Below, piece by piece: positions 32,610-45,860 of a stretch of 64,000 nt of DNA. The position numbers and the translations under genes were made by a program. The stretch is from Perkinsus chesapeaki (Eukaryota > Perkinsozoa > Perkinsida > Perkinsidae). The notes beneath the pieces are model-generated. The model was given only the letters and a program-made list of their open reading frames with translations. It made no database searches and was not told where the DNA came from. The stretch lies in NCBI GenBank assembly GCA_013115145.1, contig JAAPAO010000044.1, positions 4,505-68,504 of the forward strand. The letters are read 5' to 3'. Position 1 is the stretch's first letter, and every line of letters starts with the position of its first letter.

Positions 32610-33574
32610 CCAAGTAAATCAAAACAAAAATTTGCAAGACACACCATACACAACCAGCCTGACTTCACATCTCTATAACCTGGTAGGTTGAACCTACATT
32701 ATATTGTCAGTGAAAATTCCTACATGTTAAATCCTAAACCCGTCGCAGTCTAGACTCTAGACTGCGACTGTCGCAGACACTAGCTTCTCTAGACTCTAGA
32801 GAATAGCCAACGACTCACGTGGTTGGTTGCCAGACACTGGTGTAAAGCTGGGGATGTACTGCAACTGAAATGCTAAACAGCAAAACCGGGAACTTGGGCA
32901 TCGCTCTACACGCCCAACCAAATGTCATCGCTCCACCAAATTTCTCGCGCGTGCCCGTGTAGCCTCTGGCTACAGTAGCCACTACGCTCATCAACTCACA
33001 ACTTTTTGGGCCACTTACCTGGATTTGTATCGCTTGGGGGGAATACGGTTGGTCGGAGCATCAAAAAGGAAGTGACGAACACTATTTGAAAAATAGAATT
33101 TATGGCTGCCATAAATTGTTGCCGCAATGAGAAACGAATATTGAGGAGGTCTGGCGTAATATAGAGACTTTCATATGATATGATATGATATGAATCATAT
33201 CAGCATGTACTTTCTTGTAATATTAAGGACTTCTTCTAAGCCAGGTGAGCGGCTCACTTGAGCCACATAGAAACATCAATGATCCGCGTATTACTTACCG
33301 ATTCGTCGTATTGCGGCGCTCGAGACCATGCCATGTTCGTGCAAGCCTCGCACTGCAAAGTGCAAGAAAAGCTCAAAAATGAATCTTTCACCCACCATTC
33401 GAAGTTGTGTGCCCCTTTCACAGGCAGCGAAGACCTTGGGAAGTTCCCAAGGGCTAATTAGCGTCTGAAGGGGGCCTCAAATTGAGGCCGCCTTCAGACG
33501 GTTATATATTGGTAGCCGATTACTCCCCACCTAACGCAACCCCTTCAGCCATGGACGGAAACAGTTGAACATGT
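32610..33574. other. intergenic block with strong single-base-spacer palindromes
   Basis: No supported ORF. Near-perfect palindromes with a 1-nt centre: 32742-32768 (13-1-13), 32785-32803 (9-1-9), 33187-33201 (7-1-7), 33245-33257 (6-1-6), 33434-33452 (9-1-9) and 33462-33500 (19-1-19 with one mismatch). The first is followed by a third partial copy of its left arm (32770-32776), making a 28-nt-period triad. Confidence 0.8.
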
Positions 33575-36500
33575 TTACTTCTGATGGTCGATGGTTGCTG
33601 CGAGAACATTCTTAATAACTTGCGGTAGCTTCCTCAAATCCTTCACTGTCGTCGCTTTACCTGAATTAGACAGGCTTCACCAACGCTTCGCGGAGGTCCG
33701 TAAAACACCTCTGGAAATTGATTGGCATAACACGTCTGCCTGATCATCGAAAGATGCTATGAAAAATACGTGGGAATGAACTTGGTCGGGTGCCCTATTC
33801 AACGCCGCATCCATCTGTTTAGGACTGATATCGTATCTAAGGGATACGAGCTTATAAATACGATACAACTCATCTCTACCGTTCACCTGTCCAAGTTTGC
33901 ATCGCTGAAAGCCATTAGTAACTTCTCATCAGCAGGGCCGGCGTTCACCAATCGATCCGTTGCAAGCTGAATGGCTTCAAGCGTGGAATCACCGGGGCTG
34001 CAGTACTGTGCGTGGGCACACATTTCCTGAAGTTGCAGGTTTTTGTTAATAACTTATCGATTATCTTGAGCAACGTATCTCACCTGTATAACTCTGTACT
34101 TTTCCTTCTCATTCTTTGGGGGTTTCTCAAAGTCAACAAGCCTGATAGCCGGCCCATCACCACTATGTCCACGAATCTCATAGAGGAAGCGATCTTCAAA
34201 GCCATTGAGGGCTTCAAGCAAGAGTACAGCAATCTCGGTCATGCGCTTTAGACGCCCATCAACACCATTAAAGCGGTACCTGCCAAATGATGCGCCATCT
34301 CGACATGTAGATTCTCAAAGAACTAAAGCTAGGCACGATTCGTGCCAGCATGTGAGACGGCACGAAAGGATAAGGCCACTTACATGCTGGCACTGACGTC
34401 CAATACAATAGACAGTCGTTTTGGCAAAATCTGCGGCTCTCCGACTTTGGGCTCTTGTAGAGCCCTACGGCGATAGACACGTTTGTCACCGGCAAGGGCG
34501 TCGACCAACCTGTTGTAACTGGACTTGGAAATTGCAGATTTGTTTCATATTCACTTGTTTTCATCCAGTTCACCCTCACTCCCCGCTAGCCACTTTCTTT
34601 CTCTCAAACGACTATCAGAGTTGTGCAGCACTCGTCGAAGCTGTTGTATTTCATCACCAACACCGTTCATCTGGAAATATCTCAAGCTGAGGAGACGACA
34701 TCCGTTTTACCAATTGAGTGTATCGTTGCCAATCTGCGCTGGACATTTTAATTTCCTCAAGTCTCTTCCTCAGTGCTTCTTGACCCATCTTTCGAGCAGC
34801 TTCGGCAGCCTCTGGAGATATACTGGCCTTTACTTCGTCACTTACCTATAACGACAAAAATATGTTTTCAAGAAGAGCCAAGGTGTACAGTGCCGGAAGA
34901 ATTGCCTGCTACCCTCACCCGGACCTGAAGCTTCCACATCAAATTGATCCAGAGAGTGCTTTAACGCCCGGAAGTCCAAAAACGGAATTTCCTCTTGAGC
35001 ATGTGTACGCAAACCCATGCATTTGTTCAAATATTGTTGATATACCTGGTGCACCGGATGCCCTTTGTCCAATCTGTACGGCCCTCCAACTCCGCCGAGG
35101 CCAGCCGTATCAGCACCACCGGTGCCACCAGCATAGGTGTTACCACCGACGTGTGGTGCATTATCTGGGTTGCGAAGATATCAACATCATATCTGCCTTA
35201 TCATGGCCACTACCTTCTTTGCCGTGCTTTGGCTCACCGCTGGCTGTCTTGTGATCTTCTCTTGTAGGAAGGCTCCTCAAATGACGGTACTCCTTCTCTG
35301 CAAGCTCAAGCTGGCTGCGCATTATCTGCAATAGGAGATGACGATCCGTTTATTTGTCGACTCGATAACTGTGCGCCCCAGACGATCCACTTACCTCGAG
35401 TAAGTCTACCCACCCGTCGGTGTAGATGACTAATATCTTGCCATTATCTCCAATCTCTCTTATGAGCTCTACTGGAAAATCACGAAGCGGCAAGCGTCGA
35501 ACCTGAACCACACTGTGGTGAGGGCCAGTACTCGCCATACGATCCTACAGATGCTGGCTCCACCGTATCGACAATCTCGAGCTGACCTAATCTATAGTTT
35601 ATCAGGGTACCACTACGTCCGATAATCGAGCACTGGCTGAAGCCGCCCCGAGTGCCTCCTCCACCGGGGCACACCCAGACGCTTTGGTCGGGTTGGATTC
35701 GATAGAAGTAGGAATGCTCTAGATTTTCCCTTTGGTAGACATTATTGGCAAAGTCGTATGCGAGCGGCGGTGCCATAGGAAAGTGTACGATGGAGATGAC
35801 GCCTCCTTCAAGCTTCAGGCCATCACCACGGGCATTCGACAGCAATACGGTTTTGCTCCCCGAAGCGATGTTAGTGATTTGACCAATCTGGTCAGCTGAC
35901 CTCAGAATGAGGCGAACGGCTGGAGGGTTTGCTGTCACATCTACCTCGTAGACCTCCTTGCTGCCCACAAAGCTCAACGTGGAGGAAGATGCATCTTTAT
36001 CGGCAATAGCAACGAAGAGGTCCGCATGTGGACCAAACAATCGATGGACGACACCTCGAGAGCTGGCAGCCGACTCGGGCAATTCGACCAAGATTCCAGC
36101 TGTAGGATGCCACACGTAGACCTTGTGGTTGACCATCACCACCTGGGGCTTCCCTCTAGACCTTGCCGACTGGCCGTTAAGGCTCACGTCCGCCCCACTG
36201 TTGGTGGTATTCCTCCATCTCATAGCACTGATACCGAGGGACCGACAGCTGCATTCCCAGTTGTTGGTGTCAACTGTGTAGAGGCGCATACCGTCGGTCA
36301 TGGAATCGCATAGGATATTCACTTGACCAGGGGAGGCTACCGCATCAACAATTTCCTCTTGGCGAGGGTACCTGAGAATCACTGTGTCAATAAACTTCAC
36401 CGAGATGAGCTCAATTCCCTAACCCGATCAATGGGAGTTGTAGAGATGCCGCCTTTTCTGTGAAGGCCCCCACGGAGCGCGGTTGTTCAAGCGACTTCAG

Positions 36501-39500
36501 CGGTGAGTTCATCGATGGCTCCATAATAATGGTTCGGCTCTCGGCCTTAAGCCATGGGCCTGAGGGCTAGAGTGAGCAAGATGAGCAAACGGTCTAGTCA
36601 ACACCTGGCGTTTGCTGGTGATGCTTAGTAATCTGAACTGACCCGACTGGACGGAGTGGAGGGAGAAGTTCGGCCTCCTAAATCCAAGGAATTGATTCGG
36701 CACTCATTTGAAGAAGAGATTATTCAATGGTACTATACAGAACCAGAGTAACATCCAAGACAGGGATCAAGATGAGGCTCATTGCAAATGTCTATCCGAG
36801 AGTGTGTAGTGGGCGAGACCCTCTCGCCCTCCCAGAGCCTGAAGCCAAGAGGCTAAGGGCCCTACCTGTAATAGGACAGCTGCCGATGAATCGGTAAAAC
36901 CATCAAGTATGGCTTTAGATGGGAAACCATGGCGTTCGAGAACCCTGCGGATGTGATTCAAGGCCGTAGTATCCCACCTACACAACAGAAGACTTAACAG
37001 ACGCTATAACATAGAAAGATTTAATCTTACCTCTCGAACGCCAGAACGCCCTGCAGCGCCTCATCTGAGCGTCCAAAGTGCTCCATGTGTCTGATGGTAA
37101 ATTGTCAGTAACCTCCCCTTTAGGCGGTTACCGTGCACTCGCTAGCAGCTCCCGAGTTGAGAAGGGATAGGAAAGTAGGCCATCCATAGTGAGTTGGCGG
37201 AGGTCGCCGAACACCGACACCAACTGGGACAGCACTCCCATGGGAACCTACGAGGGAAGGAGGAGCAGTTTTGGTTGTGAATAAAAAGTAGAGGGCAGGC
37301 TCACTTTTGGGGCGACGGAGCGAACTAGCTCGAGTTCTGAGTTCTTATCGGGGTTGTCCAAAAGAAAGACCGAGAACACATCACCGCACTCCCGGAAGAA
37401 GTCGTTGCCGAGGAACGGGAAGCCGGGCCGATTGCTGAGGAGAAGAGAAATCTTAGAACGACCGGCCAGCTTGGAGTGTTACCAGAGGACAACACACTTG
37501 AAGTGTGGGTGGATAGGCATGCTTAGGCCCTGCCCACCAAGGATTCGACCATCAGGCAGATTCAAATAACCGTCCTCGAGCAACGATTTGAGGAGGATAA
37601 CCACCTCGAGAGGGGCCTTGTCCGCTTCGTCGAGGACAATCCAGCGCCCTAAAGACAAAGAGAATTAGAGGGCCTTTCTCAAGCCAGCATGCCTTCGATT
37701 GCTGCTTTAACTAAGGGAGACTCCTTCCAGGTGATGGCACCATCTTCGAGCTCAGGAATGCAGGTCAATGATCCCACGGTACTGTCGCGATGAAGCTGCA
37801 TATAGTACCTGAAAACCATAGTCAGACTTAAGCGCTCCGAAAGCGAATGAGAGGTTTGAGTGCAGGTCCAGCTATGGAGTTCAGAGTTCAGGGCCGCGTA
37901 GAAGTGTTCAAGATGTACGGGAATAGAGCTCGAGGTTATTTATAGAAACGTAGGGAACGTGGAAGTCACTCGCGCTCCATACGTGGGCCCTGATTTATTA
38001 TATTTTTTGTGAGTAGCACGGAGTGCATGTGTCCTAAGTTAGGACTCCTAACTCCAGTGGAGCTAGTTCGCATGCGACAGAGCTGGGAAGTGCACTATCT
38101 CTCTCTGTCTACCAACCCAATCCGCCATGCTTCTTGAGTGATGGCTTAGGCGTTGAACCTTTCATTCATTTATGGTCAGTGAAAGCCGCACACCGGAGGT
38201 ATTTGGCAGCGGGCAAACTGAGTGGGTGGTGTGCTGTTTGGAGCCTCTCTCACCTCTCCACCCCCAGCAGCTCCATGTAATAGTCGATGACTTTATTCTT
38301 CCCGACACCTTGAGGCCCCACTATCAATAAATGTCGTTCACCACGCAGAAATCTGAATAAGACTGGACCTTCATCAGCAGTATGGTGACTTACAGATCGG
38401 CATGAATTTCCGACATAAATCTTTTATGTGAAGGAATAGGCACAAAGCTGTCACGAACATGAGGGACCTGACTTCACCAATTACCAACACTCGCCTATAG
38501 CACCTACCAACTCAGGCCGAGAGCCTTCAGCTCTCGTAGAGTACTTCGGTGCCTCAATGCCGGAAATAACCACAGAGCCGCCGAGCTCAGACAGCTAGCA
38601 TGAGACCATTCGCAATAAGCCACTTGGCGTAAGCTCCGTTACAGTGACTTCATCGCTAGAGCTTCGGCTTGCATTTGCGCTGAGTGCGGCTTCTATGAAG
38701 GCTTTCGGGAGAGCATCGCGCTCTACGGCGGGGACAAGATCGAGGAGTAGCTGTCGCCACATCACCGATGCTATGAGCTCATTTGAAGGCGATTCTCCAG
38801 AGCAACTGCATAGGTAGGCAAAGAGCATTCACCAGAGAGAGTCATGAAGTGTTACTTTTTGGCGATTCTAAGGAGCCTTCTCAAGGTGAAAGGAGGTATC
38901 CCTTGACAGCCATCTACTGCTGTTTTAAATGACAACAGAGACGAGAGAAAAGCTGAAACATCTGTAGGTTCGAGAACTAACCAGAGGAACACTCCTCGAG
39001 GGAATCTAGCTTACCTGATCCATTGTATTTAGCCGACAGTATCTCGGTTGCGAACCCATCGTTCATGACATGGAATGAGAATAACCCCATTACCTATGAA
39101 TCGGTTTATTCTTGATTGCTGTATTATTAAGATACCTCTGAGGTTAGCCATGGGTTACCTTGAGTAGGTGGATTGGCTATGGCGATGATGCGGAAGTTCG
39201 GGTGTACATGGACAACTTCAGGCCCCTGAAGGATTACATTTCTGTGCATCTGGGAGGAACTGACTAACGCCCGATTAGTTCAGCTGGATAGAATGTCTGC
39301 CTACGGAGCAGATGGTCGTAGGTTCGAATCCTGCATCGGGTATTTCACACAAGCACTTGCTTCATTGTCACCAACGTTCTCATAACGGCTTGTCCCTCCC
39401 GGAGCGATATGTCGTTGAACAATACCAGTGCAATGCATCACCACTTTTTGAGACTCAAACATTGCTCGTGTGTCGATATTTCACATTCGTGAATATTCAA

Positions 39501-41789
39501 CATCACCCTTACCGTATCATCATCATCAATGTCCATCTGATCATCATCAGTTAATACAAGTCCCTTCCCTCTCGTATCCGAGTTCTGTAATGGACATTGC
39601 CTATCAGCTATCAGCGGCCCCAATGCACATAGAACGTCCGATGGTACACGATGCAGCCCATCCAGTATGAGTAACTAAAGCCCTTCAACTGCCGCTCTAC
39701 TAAATCATCATCACCAACTTTCCCTTCTATCGCCGCCCTCACAGCAGCGCTGGGCAACCATACCGATGCACCGCTGGACAGATCGGTAGCTCGACGCTGA
39801 AGGAGGTCTCGGGCGGATATGTCTTGATAGAGAAACAGCGTTTCGGTGTGAGCCGGAGACAAGTTTAAGGTCCGCATGAAATACCTATGAGAACTTTGTT
39901 ATAGGAGAGATTAATCGACTTCCTGTTCTCCCAGAGATTCAGATACACTCTAATTTGCTTCAGTGATGTTTTCAAGTTTTGTGCAGCTCTCTCGGAGGCC
40001 CTGTGCGTGCTACGTCAAGTTTTCATAGTTTGGATTGGGCGGATTCGGTTTGGGAGCAAGTGTCCGCGAGACTTCCTACTGCATCGTCCTTGTCTTTCCA
40101 CAACCGGAGGGACCGACAATACACACATCGAGACCATTCCGCCAATCGATGGCAAGATTCTCAAGCATAGTCTTCACAGCCGGTGTCGACACAAAACCTG
40201 TCTCCTGAAGTCATACCGATTTAGTTAGCATTTCGAAACTCAGATCGGACTTTGTCAATTTGTGTAGAGCCTCCTCCTGTTGTAGTACTTTGAGATATAC
40301 CCAAACTGCTTAGGATAGATTCCACTCCTCTCTTTGGATCCTCGTTTGTAAACAACATCCAAGGATACACCCTGAGCAAGAAAATACATTTCCGTAGTAG
40401 CGAATCTATGTTTATGCATGTTGCTCCGGATCAAACAAAAATTCAAGCCCATCGGACTTTGACTCGGAATTGAGGTGTAGATCAGTGGAAGCTGGATTGA
40501 TTACCAAGGTGTGCAGCTTCAGAGCTGAGCTCACTCATTCTCGCATATCCTCAGTACGCGTAATACCGCAACATTCAACACAAAAGCCCTGAGACTAGCC
40601 TTCTTCCCATGACATGCCCGATGATGATCGGCTTAGCGTTTTCAAATAGTTTATTAACCGTCGCTACCTGGCAATGGCCTGGTGAAGGTCACTCGTGGCT
40701 GAGTAGATCTTTTCGAGGTTGACCACGGCATCACTTGGCATCAAAGGCAGCTCTGACGCCTCACCAATAGCATCCACAAAATCGCGGAGCGATGCGTTCT
40801 CCCCCTAAATATCTGCACTGAGCTTGGATACTTTATTGGTACAAACCTCATTCCCAATTGGTGAACCTCCGACTACTCGACCTTGAAAACGGCTCCTAAA
40901 ATGCCATAACGAGTCGCCTGCGCTTCTAATTCATTTCCTTACCGAAGCGGCGGGTCCAAAGTGTGGCCGACACAGGGCGGCACTGGCAGACCGAGAGCAA
41001 TAACGATGAAGTTGGGCGAAACTCTTACGAGGTTACGAGAAGCAACCTGTGGGGTGGTACACGCCTTCCAGCAAAATTTCTCGCTGACCTCGGCCTTGCC
41101 TAGGCTCGTGACGAGCCGGTCGTACTTTGTATGATTCAGCAGACATCTGCCATCGTCGAGAACCTTTGAGAAAATTGCTTCCTAATTCACTCCACTCGAT
41201 GACCCACCATTTCTCTATTCTCCAATAAGTTGTTAATTGTTGGTAAAACATTTCGTTCAGCCTTTTCTATTCCGTCCAAGATGAGTACCCTTCCCATGAC
41301 AGCAGCCCGAACAACAGCAGAGTCGACGTAAAGAGTCTGCCTGCCAATAGGACCCCCTCCCGTATTTACAATCGCTCACCTGGCCGGACACGCCAATCTC
41401 TCGCCTTTGTCGGAGGTCGGCCTCAACCGTATCCCGTGTTATCACCAGAAGCTCAGGCTGGAGCCCCTCGGTAACACAGAAATGATACGCCTACAAATAA
41501 TTTTGTGGCGCAGTGAAGATATCCAGCAGCTCGCTAACCAGTCTTCTTCTCGTCGATCCTGGATTCCCTATTAAAAACATATCTTGCCTCAAAGCGTACT
41601 TCTGCCGCATCCACTTCAAATGCCCTTCAAAAACCGTTTCAAAAGTGGCATCTCCCGAGACTATCTGAAAAAGCTCCAAACTCCCAGCAAGAACTCGCGG
41701 CTCACTTTAGGAACGATCCCCCTCCCCAAAGCCGACGGAGGCCGCCTTCCAACATGGGAGGCCACCGAGTTCAATCGCCGCCCTGCCAT
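33575..41789 (-). CDS. VWA8: VWA8-like mitochondrial AAA+/VWA-domain protein, many exons
   Basis: The span holds VWA8 homology in order on the minus strand. Exon 1 (41789-41706) encodes 28 residues rich in Arg with no acidic residue, as in a mitochondrial presequence. Exon 2 from 41664 has KWMRQKYALRQDMFLIGNPGS (first P-loop region). Then come TRDTVEADLRQRREI, a sensor strand FIVIALGLPVP near 41010, LYQDISARDLLQRRA and LDGLHRV..ALGPLIADRQCPL near 39.5-39.9 kb, and HPNFRIIAIANPP at 39225-39160. A beta-rich region follows at 36400-35480, then YRFNGVDGRLKR, EIRGHSGDGPAIRLVD, SDANLDRYDISPKQMD and the last exon 33660-33575. The final join (33709/33660) is phase 1 and gives the expected C-terminal helix. 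Human VWA8 is about 1,900 aa; the span allows a similar size. Not all exons were placed. Confidence 0.88.
38031..38051. repeat. 14-nt triad in VWA8 intron: tcctaa / ttagga / tcctaa
   Basis: X 38032-38037, reverse complement 38039-38044, X 38046-38051; g38031 pairs with spacer c38045. Confidence 0.9.
39269..39342 (+). tRNA. tRNA-Arg(ACG), nested antisense in a VWA8 intron
   Basis: 74 nt. The acceptor strand gcccgat pairs with atcgggt (first pair G-T). The D-arm follows (agttcagctggat). The anticodon stem is tctgc/gcaga with loop ctacgga, anticodon ACG. The T-arm is gtagg-ttcgaat-cctgc. The gene lies inside the VWA8 intron 39512-39226 on the opposite strand. Discriminator base A at 39342. Confidence 0.92.
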
Positions 41790-42116
41790 GGTGAATTTAA
41801 CTGCATGATGTAAATTGACAACTTAACTCAATGTAGCCAAGATACCTCCTCGGGAAACACTCAACAATCTTCTTCTTCAATGGCTTTGTCTTAGTCGACT
41901 ACCGCCAATCGGAATAGTAATAGGCGAAGGAAACCAGATGAAGGAGGAGGAGGAGGAATGGTCACAATAATTGTAACGGTTATTGTTGTTATTGAAGAAA
42001 GTCCACAAGTACATCGAATACGACGATGTCGTCGATGAAGCTTCTAAACAGTTAGACACTGTCATCAATGATAACAACGACGACGAAGCTGCTGCTCATT
42101 CTTATTGTTGTTGCTC

Positions 42117-43254
42117 TTAAAACACCAACTCAGCATCCTTCTTAACGTCATCGAAGGCAGTACCAGCAGCAGCGGGCTGCTCCTCGTTACCAACGGCCAT
42201 AGCGAGAACGCCAGCTTCTGAACAAACGACAACAAACTGATAGAAAAAACGGTTTTCAGAGCACCTACCGCCGCCTTCCCTGGCTCTATCAGCCTTCTCC
42301 TTCTCCATCTTTTCCTTCTTCTTCTCGACAATCTTCTTAACTCTGATGATGAATGACAAATCGGAAATGATTGAGTCTGCCTTTCAATCTTACCTGAAGA
42401 ACTCCTCACGCTCCTGCTCATCCATAGCCTGCTCGATGAATTTAATAATCTTCTCAATACGAGGGATGACGACATACTCCAAGGCATTCACACGACGACT
42501 GGAAAAACATCACCATACTGGGAGGAGCAGGAGAAGAAGAAGCTTACGATGTCATCTTGATCTCCTCATCCAATGTGATGAAGGATGTTTGGAGAGAGGC
42601 CATCTTGACAAGCTGATAGAAAAACCGTAAAATAAATTACTGCAGGACCAAGGAGTTCTTACGAGTTCAAGGACCTCAGCGTGCTGCATTCTGCAGGTTT
42701 GAATAACTTGTCCACCTTGACCGGCACCAAGACTCATCATAGGGCCCTACAAAATAGCAGGCAGTAAGCGGCGGTAATGAAGAGGGAGGAGGAGTGAAGT
42801 TACATCTAGTGTGGAATCCCTTTGTAGCTCGAATGTTGGAAGGAATACACCGGCAACATTATCAGCGGAGACTTTCAAAGTGACACTAAAACAAGATTAA
42901 TAGAATAGGTTATTCTTCTAGTGTCTTTTTCTTACCTAGGCTTCTTGACTCGCTGAATAACAGTCTGAACGAAATCGCTATCACCGGCCCATCTAGCCTT
43001 AGCGATTGAGAAAGAGCAATCGGCCATGCTGTCACCAACTGCCTTCTTGGTCTGAGATAGTAACAAGTGAGCAGTAGTACTGGAGTCCGCTGGTTATCGC
43101 TTACATCGACGATCTCCTTGAGCATCTGAGAGAATCTGCTCTTAAGGGCATCACGCTTCTTCTTAAGCAGACTGTGACCCTTCTTGGCACCGACACCCTT
43201 GGCCTTAAAGGTCTGCAAGGTCATACGGTTCGCAGGGGGCATCTGCTGAGACAT
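42117..43254 (-). CDS. ATP6V1D: V-type H+-ATPase subunit D, eight exons
   Basis: Exons 43254-43105, 43051-42936, 42885-42804, 42746-42663, 42612-42548, 42498-42394, 42342-42269 and 42217-42117 join with consistent phase into 258 aa (family about 247). The protein begins [20 protein letters not shown] and carries the hallmark [16 protein letters not shown], then [49 protein letters not shown] and [15 protein letters not shown]. It ends in a Lys/Glu helix and a disordered tail [14 protein letters not shown]. Subunit D is the central rotor shaft of the V1 sector and couples ATP hydrolysis to proton pumping. Introns are 45-60 nt with GTAAG-type donors. Confidence 0.95.
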
Positions 43255-43994
43255 CTTGAGAACTGGTTAAACCGGAAAAAACTTCTGATGAAAAAATTTC
43301 ATACACCCTGATTCAACCTTACTGGTATCTTGCACGGGTAACCTAAAGATACTTTCCTAAGTCCTGATAATTCTCTAGATCCATTTGAGCTGTAGCACAA
43401 GAGCAAGTGCGCTTCAAACCAGGATTAAGCTCGCTACAGCGAATCTAATCACCACCAGTCGAATAGGGGACTATAACCAATCGACACAGAAATCAAACGA
43501 CAAAGTCGAGAGCAATAGATTCCAGTAGGCACTGTTCAGATAATTGGGCAAAATATCCAGGGTCAACATGTAAAGGTTCTGACACCTCTAGCCATGCGGG
43601 GCCCCAGAAGTTCCAAGGCCTCAGCGCAGAAAGCGCAGCAAAAGCCGTGAAGGAATTGCAAGATTTCGAGTGTTCAGCTTTCTGTCTTAGCCTGCCATTA
43701 TGAATGCACCCGGGTTCGAATCCCACCACCGGCATTTCATAGCTTTTTATATTTAGATCACTTACTAGGCAACCGAGGGAAGAGTTGAGCTAAAATGCCG
43801 AACGAAAGTGATACAGGGCAATCGGATAGGGGGACTTCGGCTCTCACAGCTCCGTCGCTTGAATCGAATATGCAGTCCGATTTTATATACGGCTTTTGGG
43901 TTCGTGAAAGGGTATCTTGAGGTTGATGCTAGGTTTATGAGTATGATGTTAGTTGTTTATGGTGAATAAGCCCCTATCGGGTACTGTCCTTAGA
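43255..43994. other. intergenic between divergent genes, T-arm-like tRNA remnant
   Basis: Plus-strand 43706-43735 reads like the 3' end of a tRNA (cccgggttcgaatcccacca then ccggca), but no matching 5' half is found. An ORF starting MPNESDTGQSD at 43796 could be an upstream exon of the TyrRS gene; its splice phase does not fit. Confidence 0.4.
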
Positions 43995-45860
43995 ATGAGT
44001 AACCTTAAGCTGCCATTAGCACCATCAGTATCAATCTTCAATGGTGGTCTAAGCACAGTAGCCACAACTACTCCTGGTTCACCTAGGAAATCTGGAGGCT
44101 CGTCACCTAGGAAAGGAGGATGTAACCAGCGATTCTGGCTTGGATAATTCATACCACATTTCCTCAGCATCGCCTCGTCGTAGGGCCGCTCCCGGTAAAG
44201 CCCCTGTTGTTGCGCCAGTGGCCGGATATGACCCCATTCACACTATAATGGCCACCAAACCTGTGGCCTCTAAGTAGTCAACTTGCGGAGATTCTAGAAG
44301 ATATTTTTGAGGTTAGATTGTCGCTAGATGAGCGAGTCGCCAAATGTATGGCTGTTGCAAATTACGGCGGTGAGATCATCCAAGAGGAAGAGGTTAGAAA
44401 GCTGTTCGGTAAAATATCTTTCCGTTTCAACCTTCTTTACGCATCTTCCTTAGAGGCTAAAGCCAATCCTATCTGCTACGATGGTTTCGAACCAAGCGGC
44501 CGGATGCACATTGCTCAGGGAATTCTCAAGGCCATCAATGTCAACAGGTATCGCTAAGGTTCGCACTCCGACCTCGAAAATATCTTTTAGGTTGACCTCT
44601 GCCGGCTGCGTATTTGTTTTCTGGGTAGCTGACTGGTTTGGTCTGCTTAACAACAAAATGGGTGGCGATCTTGAAAAGATCAAGAAGGTGAAACGGAAAG
44701 ATTCTTCGGAGGTTGATTGGATGCCTCCTGTCAGGTCGGCCAGTATTTTGTTGAAGTGTGGAAGGCCGCAGGTATGGACATGAGTAACGTCCGTTTCCTT
44801 CGGGCCAGCGAGGAAATCAACAAGGTAGCTTATTGGCTCCACCTACTTGACAAAATATAATCTATAGAACCCCCAAGACTACTGGCTACGTGTTATGAAC
44901 ATAGCCCGAGCAAACAGCATTTCCAGAGTCAAGCGATGCGGTCAAATTATGGGACGCTCTGAGGGGGATGATCAACCTAGTGCTCAGATTCTGTAAGATA
45001 TGATAGTTTTGTGGCGCGTGACGGTTATTTGTAAGGTACCCGTGTATGCAATGCAGCGATATATTCTATCTCCACGCTGATATCTGCCAGCTCGGTATGG
45101 ATCAGAGAAAGGTGAACATGCTAGCCAGAGAGTACATGGATAAGCCAGAGGCTTCTAAGGACAAACAAAGGATGTAGAGGGGGGAGGTCAAGTTGACCTT
45201 GAAAGAATCTTTGCTGATTTAGGCAAGGCCGAAAGCCTATTATCGTGTCACACGCGATGGTCCCTGGTCTCTTGGAGGGACAGGAGAAGATGTCCAAGGT
45301 AAATTTCGTGGCGCGCGGTCATAAGTTATTTACTTGTTCACTCAGTCTAATCCTGACTCTGCTATTTTCATGGAGGACTCTGAGGCTGATGTTAAGCGCA
45401 AGATCAAGAAGGCCTACTGTCCTCCCAATCAGCTCGAGGGCAATCCTTGTGCCACCTACGTCAAGGTACCACAGGGATTCACCGAGACTCGGTGGTGAGG
45501 GTGGTGGTGTTGTTGTAGATGTTGGTGTTCCCTTATATGGGCAAGTTTGAGGTCCAAAGGAAGGAGGCTAATGGCGGTGATGTGTAAGTGGAGAGCTACG
45601 AGAATATTGGGTTACAAAATCTGACAGAACCTTCAAAACTGTTGAGGAGTTTGAGGAGGCCTACTCTCATGGTCAGCTACATCCTGGCGATCTTAAGGCA
45701 GCTCTTGCCAGGTAAAGGGGATGATGAATGCTTTATGATGATTATACCGCTTATCAGATGCCTTAATGAAATGATTGAACCTGTTCGTCGGCACTTCGAG
45801 ACGGATCCCGAGGCTAAGGCATTACTTGCTGAGATTAAAACTTATAAGGTTACCAAGTAG
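43995..45860 (+). CDS. YARS1: cytosolic tyrosyl-tRNA synthetase, thirteen exons
   Basis: Exons 43995-44121, 44168-44273, 44317-44408, 44454-44547, 44591-44687, 44735-44824, 44868-44992, 45036-45173, 45223-45298, 45346-45465, 45519-45583, 45628-45711, 45758-45860 join in phase. Class I signatures: the HIGH-equivalent in YDGFEPSGRMHIAQG, FWVADWFGLLNNKMGG, YPCMQCSDIFYLHADICQLG, and GQEKMSKSNPD (KMSKS) split by an intron after KMSK. The sequence resembles plant-type eukaryotic TyrRS. The N-terminal ~80 residues are a Ser/Thr/Pro/Arg-rich extension (TPGSPRKSGG, SPRRRAAPG) not found in typical cytosolic enzymes. Introns are 41-54 nt. The start could be the ATG at 43959 or lie in an upstream exon. 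Confidence 0.93.

Noticed and set aside
34862-35334. Plus-strand ORFs rich in Ser, Leu and Tyr
   Set aside because: Antisense shadows of VWA8 exons and introns.
43660-43740. Complete tRNA gene
   Set aside because: Only the T-arm and 3' acceptor end are tRNA-like; no matching 5' acceptor strand or D-arm.
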